From assembly GCF_024699075.1 (NCBI RefSeq), contig NZ_JAILQF010000347.1:1-12750 (forward strand): 12,750 bases of DNA. Reading direction: 5' to 3'. Within the stretch, counting starts at the first letter, position 1, and every line of letters begins with the position of its first letter. Positions 7,934-12,750 of the stretch are shown here, piece by piece. Below the pieces are notes generated by a model that saw nothing but the letters and a program-made list of their open reading frames with translations, made no database searches and was not told where the DNA came from. Both the position numbers and the translations under genes were made by a program. Origin of the DNA: Butyrivibrio sp. (GTDB lineage: Bacteria; Bacillota_A; Clostridia; Lachnospirales; Lachnospiraceae).

Positions 7934-9352
7934 ATGAAGGATAAGAATATGGGCAGAATCTATAAAAAGGATGATCTGCTCACAGTAGAAATTACAGATA
8001 TAGGAAATGACGGAGAGGGTATAGGCAAGATAGATGGCTATACTCTCTTTATTAAAGATGCGGTAATTGGAGACAGAGTTAAGGCTAAGATCATGAAAGC
8101 CAAGAAAAATTATGCTTATGCCCACCTTGAAGAAGTAATAAGGCCTTCAGATGACAGGGTTATACCAAAATGTCCTATTGCAAGGCAGTGCGGCGGATGC
8201 CAGATCCAGAACATGTCTTATGAGAGCCAGCTTAGATTCAAGCAAAGCAAAGTTAGGAATAATATCATAAGACTTGGCGGATTTGATGAAGCTTTTGTTG
8301 ACAGTATCATGGAACCCATTATAGGAATGGATGAGCCATTTGCATATAGAAATAAAGCTCAGTTCCCTGTTGGCAAAGATAAAAACGGAAAGATCGTAAC
8401 AGGATTCTATGCGGGTCATTCCCATAATATAATCCCTAATACTGATTGTATGATCGGTGTCTCTGACAACAAGGCTATCCTTGAAACAATAATCTCACAT
8501 ATGGAGAAATACCACATTGAGCCTTACGATGAAGTATCCGGTAAGGGGCTTGTCAGACATATCCTTATCAGAAAAGGCTTTGTAAGTAAGGAACTGATGG
8601 TATGCCTTGTTATCAACTATAATAAAAAATCTAAAAATGATATATATATTAAAAATCAGGATGAGCTTATATCAAGGCTTTCAGCTGTAGATGGAATGAC
8701 CAGTATATCTGTTAGTATCAACACGGAAAAGACCAATGTAATAATGGGAACCGAAATTATTACATTATGGGGAAGTGATACTATCAAGGACACATTATGC
8801 GGACTTCAGTTCAATATTTCGCCCTTGTCATTTTATCAGGTTAATCCAATTCAGACAGAGAAGCTCTACGGACAGGCTATAGAATACGCACAGCTTTCAG
8901 GCAATGAAACTGTATGGGATCTGTACTGCGGAATAGGTACGATAACTCTGTCTATGTCCCAAAAAGCCGGGAAGGTATATGGCATAGAGATAATCCCTCA
9001 GGCAATTGATGATGCCAATGAAAATGCTATAAGAAATAATATTACAAATGCAAAATTCTATGTAGGAAAAGCCGAGGAAGTACTTCCTGATCTGTATGTA
9101 AAAGAGGGAATCTATGCAGATGTTATCTGTATTGATCCACCAAGAAAAGGTTGTGATATAGCAGCTCTTGAAACCATGCTCAAGATGGCTCCCAAAAGGA
9201 TCGTATATGTAAGCTGTGACAGTGCAACACTGGCAAGAGATTTAAGGATCCTCTGCGATGGAGGCTATAAGCTGGAACACATACGTCCTTGCGATATGTT
9301 CCCGATGAGCGTTCATGTGGAGACGGTCTGCTTATTGTCCAAACTTCATTAG
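7934..9352 (+). CDS. rlmD: RlmD/RumA-type 23S rRNA (uracil-5-)-methyltransferase, cut by an in-frame TAG before its C-terminal tail
   Basis: This 472-residue SAM-dependent enzyme should methylate C5 of uridine in 23S rRNA; Bacillus RlmCD does both known sites. An N-terminal TRAM RNA-binding domain (about 10-70) is followed by the iron-sulfur cysteines C80, C86 and C89 (CGGCQIQ) with C172 as the likely fourth ligand. The SAM-binding motif is DLYCGIGT (329-336), then DPPRKG (401-406), catalytic C428 in SCDSATLARD, and the C-terminal HVETVCLLSK (461-470) with E463 as general base. The catalytic core is complete and probably active. AAGAGG (7923-7928) lies 5 bases before the ATG. The TAG stop (9350-9352) falls right after LLSKLH, and the same frame stays open for 92 more codons encoding a tail that I recall as part of clostridial homologues. 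It is probably the last gene of the mutS2 operon. Which uridine it modifies is not determined by sequence. Confidence 0.93.
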   Translation: MKDKNMGRIYKKDDLLTVEITDIGNDGEGIGKIDGYTLFIKDAVIGDRVKAKIMKAKKNYAYAHLEEVIRPSDDRVIPKCPIARQCGGCQIQNMSYESQLRFKQSKVRNNIIRLGGFDEAFVDSIMEPIIGMDEPFAYRNKAQFPVGKDKNGKIVTGFYAGHSHNIIPNTDCMIGVSDNKAILETIISHMEKYHIEPYDEVSGKGLVRHILIRKGFVSKELMVCLVINYNKKSKNDIYIKNQDELISRLSAVDGMTSISVSINTEKTNVIMGTEIITLWGSDTIKDTLCGLQFNISPLSFYQVNPIQTEKLYGQAIEYAQLSGNETVWDLYCGIGTITLSMSQKAGKVYGIEIIPQAIDDANENAIRNNITNAKFYVGKAEEVLPDLYVKEGIYADVICIDPPRKGCDIAALETMLKMAPKRIVYVSCDSATLARDLRILCDGGYKLEHIRPCDMFPMSVHVETVCLLSKLH

Positions 9353-9376
9353 GCTAAGCACCATATCAACGTAAAG

Positions 9377-9628
9377 GTGGATATGGATGAACTGGACCTG
9401 ACAAGTGCAGAAGCCAAGGCTACATACAAGGAGATCCAGGACTGGGTGCAGGAGAAGTACGGAGTTAATGTGACAAATTTGAATATTGCTCAGGTAAAGC
9501 AGAAGCATGGGATCATCGAGCGGGAAAACTATAATAAACCTAAATCTGAGGATAGTAAACAGCCGGGATGCCCGGAGGAGAATCTTAAGGCGATAGAAGA
9601 TGCCATGAGGTATTTTCAGATGATATAG
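9377..9628 (+). CDS. Detached C-terminal extension of RlmD (83 codons)
   Basis: This open frame is in the same frame as rlmD. Reading on past the TAG (9350-9352), codons 9353-9376 give AKHHINVK, then VDMDELDLTSAEAKATY, a lysine-rich stretch and an ending in MRYFQMI. From memory, clostridial RlmD proteins continue from LLSKL(H/S)EAKHHI into this kind of tail, so the TAG most likely replaced a Glu codon. It could still be made separately: GTG at 9377 has little upstream support, but ATG at 9383 has AAAGG (9373-9377) 5 bases before it, allowing reinitiation close to the stop. The tail is charged, has no catalytic motif and no known function; helper RNA binding is a guess. Third-position G/C use (AAG, GAG, ATC, CTG) is higher than in the rlmD body. 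It could instead be called part of an rlmD pseudogene. Confidence 0.65.
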   Translation: MDMDELDLTSAEAKATYKEIQDWVQEKYGVNVTNLNIAQVKQKHGIIERENYNKPKSEDSKQPGCPEENLKAIEDAMRYFQMI

Positions 9629-9653
9629 ATATATAGGGAGAATCGATACGAAA

Positions 9654-10415
9654 ATGTTATATGAATTAACCGATACCTCAAGAGCGGCATGTCTTTTTGA
9701 AGACTGGCAGGAAACGCTGATCTATTCCTGTTTGCAGAAAGTGATGGGAAAAGTCTTTGTGACGGATCTTAAGTGTCCAAAGTCTGCAATGGCTTATGTT
9801 GGATGCTTCGCTTTTTATGCGGGAGAACCCGACAGGGAATTTGTGATCAATAAACCTGAAGGCTTTGTTATCATGGTGCCACAGAATAGAGCGTGGGAAG
9901 CCTGCATTGAAGAGTGCTTTCCTACGGCAAAGAAGATAACCAGGTACGCCATCAAAAAGGATACTTGTTTTGATAAAGTTATGTTGAGAAACATGCTGGC
10001 AAAGCTGCCTGTCGGATATGAGATGAAAGAGATCGATGAGATAACCTACGACTTGTGCCTTCCTGATCCGGTGACAAGGGATTTTGTTTCATCATTTAAA
10101 AGTAAGGATAATTTTTTGGCACTCGGGCGGGGAATGGTGATTATGAAATCCGGCCGGATCGTAGCCGGGGCTTCTTCCTATACCAGATACAACGAAGGAA
10201 TCGAGATAGAGGTTGATACGGTAGAGGAAGAACGCAGAAAAGGTCTTGCAACAATCGCGAGTGCTGCATTGATCTTACGCTGTCTTGATGAAGGATTATA
10301 TCCGAGCTGGGATGCCCAGAATATGAAATCAGTTCGTCTGGCAGAAAAGCCTGGATATGAATTTGATCATGAATATACCGCATATGAAGTGTTCGGAGAA
10401 GATCGGACGCATTGA
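9654..10415 (+). CDS. GNAT family N-acetyltransferase (253 aa)
   Basis: The product fits the roughly 250-260-residue GNAT group with an N-terminal extension (about 1-130) before the acetyltransferase core (about 135-250). Acetyl-CoA motif A is recognisable in VDTVEEERRKGLATIASA (187-204), with RRKGLA as the pyrophosphate-binding turn. NMKSVRLAEKPGYEF (223-237) is the motif-B region. The Pro at 233 stands where Leu is usual in xxLGYxF; it could weaken the fold or may be a harmless variant. The substrate is unknown. AGGGAG (9635-9640) lies 13 bases from the ATG, longer than ideal, and no closer in-frame start is seen. It starts 25 bases after the RlmD tail, so it may be read through from the operon upstream. 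No clear terminator follows, only a short GGAC-AAAA-GTCC hairpin at 10420-10431. Confidence 0.85.
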   Translation: MLYELTDTSRAACLFEDWQETLIYSCLQKVMGKVFVTDLKCPKSAMAYVGCFAFYAGEPDREFVINKPEGFVIMVPQNRAWEACIEECFPTAKKITRYAIKKDTCFDKVMLRNMLAKLPVGYEMKEIDEITYDLCLPDPVTRDFVSSFKSKDNFLALGRGMVIMKSGRIVAGASSYTRYNEGIEIEVDTVEEERRKGLATIASAALILRCLDEGLYPSWDAQNMKSVRLAEKPGYEFDHEYTAYEVFGEDRTH

Positions 10416-10471
10416 TTCGGACAAAAGTCCATGTGGCTGGAATCCCTGAAGGAGTTCAAAGCATAACAAAT

Positions 10472-10499
10472 CTTACATAGGCTTTTCAATTTTTATAAT
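10472..10499 (+). promoter_or_regulatory. Candidate distal promoter of the HTH gene
   Basis: CTTACA (10472-10477) and a perfect TATAAT (10494-10499) are 16 bases apart. Transcription would start near 10506, just before the first CGCATTGCG palindrome, which would then sit immediately downstream of the start. Confidence 0.4.
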
Positions 10500-10515
10500 A
10501 TTTGTCAATCGGCCA

Positions 10516-10570
10516 CGCATTGCGAAGCCGAGCATATTATGATATATTGTTCTTATCAAAACGCAATGCG
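10516..10570. promoter_or_regulatory. Paired palindromic operator-like sites flanking the HTH gene promoter
   Basis: CGCATTGCG (10516-10524) and CGCAATGCG (10562-10570) are perfect reverse complements. Each is itself a palindrome, CGCA-N-TGCG, so they are two copies of one site with centres 46 bases apart. The second copy abuts the AGGAGG ribosome binding site (10571-10576). They bracket the proximal promoter, a layout typical of autorepression by an XRE-type regulator. That the downstream HTH protein binds them is inference. Confidence 0.5.
10520..10548 (+). promoter_or_regulatory. Candidate proximal promoter of the HTH gene
   Basis: TTGCGA (10520-10525) and TATATT (10543-10548) are 17 bases apart, matching 4/6 and 5/6 of consensus. 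The -35 overlaps the first palindrome, so a protein bound there would block polymerase. The leader would be about 27 bases. Confidence 0.4.
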
Positions 10571-10581
10571 AGGAGGATTTT

Positions 10582-11163
10582 ATGGATACAGCAAAATTTA
10601 TAAAAGAATTGCGGGAAAGTACAGGGATGTCACGTAAAGAGTTTTCGGAGCATACGGGTATCCCTGTTCGTACTTTGGAAGACTGGGAAGCAGGTCGAAG
10701 AACTCCTCCGGAATATATCCCGAGGCTGTTGGCATATCAGATAAAATTTGAGGGGATTTTTGCTGAAAAAAAGAAAACAAAAAATAAGATTGACATTGTT
10801 ACTGATCCGGACGGGAACAAAATAGTCTTGATTAATGATATTTTATTTAAGTCAAGAAGATCGATTAATTGGGATGACATAGAACAGATATTAATGCACT
10901 ATATCGGGGAATACTATGAGATTGCCGAAACTGCAGAAAAGATATATATAGGATCAGATTTTCCAGATGAGTTTACACATTCAAAATATACAAAAGCTAT
11001 TAGAGGTGCAAATGAGAAGGCAAAGGCTAATGTGATAACTGCAGTTGGTGAATTAATCCAAATTTCAGATAAGAAGGCAGAATTCCCGGACTATGGCAAC
11101 CGTCATGGGAATAAAGCAAAAAACGGATGTGTAAGTAACCAGATTGAAACAATCCACAAATAG
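10582..11163 (+). CDS. XRE-type helix-turn-helix protein with uncharacterised C-terminal domain, possibly truncated
   Basis: The 193-residue product opens with a helix-turn-helix (about 1-58; recognition part SRKEFSEHTGIPVRTLEDWE, 17-36). A Lys-rich linker (63-69) and a second domain (about 70-182) follow, with INDILFKSRRSINWDD and YIGSDFPDE. From memory the second domain recurs in Lachnospiraceae accessory proteins, sometimes filed with barnase/EndoU/RelE-like (BECR-fold, LPD3-type) nuclease domains; this is uncertain. Remembered relatives continue from a K-x-GW-YRY motif. Here the match stops at KNGC (180-183) and the last 10 residues look unrelated, suggesting that a rearrangement trimmed the C-terminus. 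AGGAGG (10571-10576) sits 5 bases before the ATG, the best ribosome binding site in the right part. Its upstream region has two promoter candidates and paired palindromes, pointing to autoregulation. It could be a plain regulator or part of a toxin-antitoxin-like unit; a frameshifted gene follows 20 bases later. Confidence 0.75.
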   Translation: MDTAKFIKELRESTGMSRKEFSEHTGIPVRTLEDWEAGRRTPPEYIPRLLAYQIKFEGIFAEKKKTKNKIDIVTDPDGNKIVLINDILFKSRRSINWDDIEQILMHYIGEYYEIAETAEKIYIGSDFPDEFTHSKYTKAIRGANEKAKANVITAVGELIQISDKKAEFPDYGNRHGNKAKNGCVSNQIETIHK

Positions 11164-11183
11164 TCCGGAGAAAGAGGTTTATT

Positions 11184-11586
11184 ATGAAAGTGGAAATGGA
11201 TCAGGCTTGATGCAAGAGGAAATAAAGAAGGTGTAAGTGCTGATTTTTCGACAGATGAAGAGATACTTGCTTTTGAAATAAAGAGTGAAGGTGAAATAGA
11301 TTATCATGACAATCATTCCTATCCGGCCAATGGGTTGATGAAAGTTTTGGAAGAAAACACAGATGCGATAGACATGTATCTTCATCATTTGCCGGACCGG
11401 CTAAGCTACAGCACTGCATATAAGATCGCCACACCTGATGATATGGAACTGATGATGAGCAGTCGCCTTGAAATGCTTAAGGTGGTAAATGACCTGGATG
11501 ATAAATATGAGTATCATGAGGAGATTGTAAACAGCATCAGAGAGTATTTTGAAAAAGGGGATCATACAACGGTGCTTGTGGTATAG
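11184..11586 (+). pseudogene. Frameshifted chimeric gene: unknown N-terminal domain joined to a GNAT fragment
   Basis: The ATG at 11184 has a good ribosome binding site (AGAGG 11173-11177, 6 bases away), but its frame stops after eight codons. Removing one A from the GAAAG run (11186-11190) would give MKWKWIRLDARGNKEG and a continuous frame to the stop at 11584-11586. The +1 frame has no ATG, GTG or TTG before 11335, so the upstream coding-like stretch cannot start by itself. The protein would have about 133 residues. Up to about LSYSTAYK (near 11425) it is an acidic domain I do not recognise. The rest (ATPDDMELMMSSRLEMLKVV onward) matches the N-terminal third of a GNAT acetyltransferase and ends abruptly at TTVLVV, before the acetyl-CoA site. 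It thus appears to be both frameshifted and a truncated fusion. A short protein from TTG 11335 or ATG 11338 remains possible. Confidence 0.6.
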
Positions 11587-11612
11587 ACCTTTGGAAACGG
11601 AACGGACAGAGT

Positions 11613-11711
11613 ATGCTGAAAATGAATTACGTGACCGGGGAGATTTCTGTTGTGATGACAAATATGGATCCCCGTGTAGATCAGACTGAGTCCGGAGTAG
11701 AACAGCTTTGA
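11613..11711 (+). other. Small unrecognised coding remnant
   Basis: A frame open from about 11585 to the TGA at 11709-11711 includes ATG at 11613 and reads MLKMNYVTGEISVVMTNMD, then PRVDQTESGVEQL. The composition looks protein-like, but I recognise no family and see no good ribosome binding site. It lies between two broken GNAT genes and is probably the 3' end of a gene whose front part is gone, or chance. Confidence 0.3.
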
Positions 11712-11729
11712 AGGTATTAAGGGTATGAA

Positions 11730-12262
11730 ATGATAATAGAAACAGAAAGACTCCTGCTCAGGGAGTATACAATGGATGATTTTGACGCCCTGTATGAAAT
11801 CATGTCGGATACCGAAACAATGCAGCATTACCCGGCACCGTTTGATGAAGCAAGGACCGGACGATGGATCGAATGGAATCTGGAGAACTATGCCCGGTAC
11901 GGATTTGGCTGTGGGCGGTTGTCTTAAAAGAAACCGGGGAATTCATCGGAGACTGCGGCATTACCATACAGAATATTGACGGAGAAAAACTGCCGGAGAT
12001 CGGATACCATATTCACAAAAAATACTGGAGACATGGCTATGCCAAAGAAGCCGCGAAAGCCGTCAGAGATTGGGCTTTTGAGAATACGGATTATCCGTCA
12101 CTGTATTCATACTGCAAATATACGAATGAGGCATCATACAAAACCGCAGAAGCGATAGGCATGCATTTTGATAAAGAGTATCCTGATGAGGCAAACAAGA
12201 TCACGCACGTTTCCGTGATCCATAGAGCAGCAACAGGAAAGACCGATGAAGGATGGAAATAA
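11730..12262 (+). pseudogene. RimJ/RimL-type GNAT acetyltransferase broken by a one-base deletion
   Basis: Frame one from ATG 11730 gives MIIETERLLLREYTMDDFDA, the classic start of RimJ/RimL-like N-acetyltransferases, up to NYARYGFG (residues 53-60, ending 11909). It then runs into GCGRLS and a stop at 11925-11927. The frame shifted by one base continues the family sequence perfectly from CTG at 11909: LWAVVLKETGEFIGDCGI, LPEIGYHIHKKYWRHGYAKE (acetyl-CoA motif A) and a normal C-terminus ending at 12262. One missing base near GGCTGTGG (11907-11914) explains the break; restored, the protein would have about 178 residues, normal for the family. AAGGG (11719-11723) lies 6 bases before the ATG. 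The rest is well preserved, so the deletion is recent or a sequencing error. Family substrates include ribosomal proteins, other protein N-termini and small amines; the target here is unknown. Confidence 0.8.
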
Positions 12263-12264
12263 TA

Positions 12265-12750
12265 ATGAAGGATCTTAAAACAAAGCAGTTTCAAATATTA
12301 ACAGACATAGATCTGGCATGGAAACTCATGACAGATGTTTACGATCATGAGGAAACCAACGGGCATGCCGCCCCGTTTTTCGAGTATGCGATCATCAGTT
12401 CATGGCTTGATAAGGATTACCTCAGATTAAACCGGTTCTGGATGGACGGCAGTCTCCCGGTGGCTTTTGTGTTTTATGAACAGCCTGTAACATCAACCTA
12501 TTTTGTGTTAAGACCGGGATATGAATTTCTTGCGGCGGAGATGATTGAATATGCCGAAACTGCATATCCGAAGTTTGAGGAGCCTCGGGAACTGATCTTC
12601 TCGAGCGGCCAGACGGCACTTATTGAAGAAGCAAAAAAACGCGGTTACCGCGTGGAGTACGAAGAGACTGACAGAATATTTGATCTTCGGGAGGGAAAAC
12701 TGGATTACAAGCTGCCGGAAGGATATCATTTTGTGGATGCGAAGAATTCC
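12265..12750 (+). CDS. GNAT-like N-acetyltransferase, N-terminal part (runs off the window)
   Basis: An open frame of 162 codons with no stop continues to the window end. It begins MKDLKTKQFQILTDIDLAWK and shows GSLPVAFVFYEQP (about 62-74), FVLRPGYEF and EEAKKRGYRVEYEETDRIFD (about 121-140). This resembles the N-terminal half of two-domain GNAT proteins; the second half with the acetyl-CoA site would lie outside. Two bases separate its ATG from the stop of the broken GNAT upstream, and GAAGGATGG (12248-12256) lies 8 bases away, so translation is probably coupled. The frameshift upstream could then reduce its expression. GNAT membership is inferred by overall resemblance because the diagnostic motif A is not inside the window. 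Confidence 0.7.
   Translation, partial: MKDLKTKQFQILTDIDLAWKLMTDVYDHEETNGHAAPFFEYAIISSWLDKDYLRLNRFWMDGSLPVAFVFYEQPVTSTYFVLRPGYEFLAAEMIEYAETAYPKFEEPRELIFSSGQTALIEEAKKRGYRVEYEETDRIFDLREGKLDYKLPEGYHFVDAKNS

Noticed and set aside
7730..8125. 131-codon minus-strand open frame across the kinase/rlmD junction
   Set aside because: It covers conserved coding sequence of both plus-strand genes and reads as a low-quality hydrophobic translation. It is a shadow.
9350..9352. TAG as a recoded sense codon (pyrrolysine-like)
   Set aside because: There is no sign of pyrrolysine machinery or a downstream structure, and the position corresponds to an ordinary Glu in remembered relatives. A nonsense change is simpler.
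10420..10431. GGAC-AAAA-GTCC hairpin after the GNAT gene as a terminator
   Set aside because: The stem is only four base pairs and no T-run follows, so it does not meet the pattern of an intrinsic terminator.
9353..12750. Integron-like cassette array of small resistance-type genes
   Set aside because: Same-strand GNAT genes with small gaps suggested it, but the spacers share no attC-like palindrome with one another and no integrase is in the window.
1..12750. CRISPR array, tRNA, rRNA, riboswitch or insertion sequence
   Set aside because: I looked for regularly spaced repeats, cloverleaf-like segments, conserved rRNA words and transposase motifs on both strands and saw none that held up.

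Overview
The window looks like a chromosomal segment of a low-GC Firmicute, most likely a Lachnospiraceae member (Butyrivibrio-like). This rests on the gene set (YhaM-type exoribonuclease, MutS2, RlmD-type methyltransferase with a clostridial tail), AT-rich codon choice, AGGAGG-type ribosome binding sites and TTGACA/TATAAT-type promoters. The genus is inferred from remembered protein resemblance, not from a search.

Left part (1-2953), minus strand. After about 390 bases without a convincing gene comes a YhaM-like 3'-5' exoribonuclease (OB fold plus HD domain) with its own promoter and terminator. Upstream of it lies a membrane-anchored HtrA-like protein with a PDZ domain, whose protease-like domain has lost recognisable catalytic His and Asp residues.

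Centre (2954-9352), plus strand. A 336-base divergent intergenic region carries outward-facing promoters and a strong dyad. It is followed by a probable operon: mutS2, an OmpR/PhoB-type response regulator, its sensor histidine kinase, and an RlmD/RumA-type 23S rRNA m5U methyltransferase. MutS2 has a complete ATPase core, but its Smr domain has lost the D-x-R motif. Together with RlmD and YhaM, the region is rich in ribosome and RNA functions.

Right part (9353-12750), plus strand: an accessory, decaying zone. The RlmD frame is cut by a TAG, but the same frame reads straight on into an 83-codon tail that in related clostridial RlmD proteins, as I recall, is part of the same polypeptide. Then come a GNAT acetyltransferase, an XRE-type HTH protein with an unfamiliar C-terminal domain (promoter flanked by two identical palindromes), a frameshifted chimeric gene ending in a GNAT fragment, a small unrecognised remnant, a GNAT broken by a one-base deletion, and a GNAT gene running off the window. 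Codon choice here is visibly more G/C-rich at third positions than in mutS2 or rlmD.

The observations most worth following up are the split RlmD, the HTH gene with paired operator-like sites, the catalytically altered HtrA-like protein, and the cluster of broken acetyltransferases.
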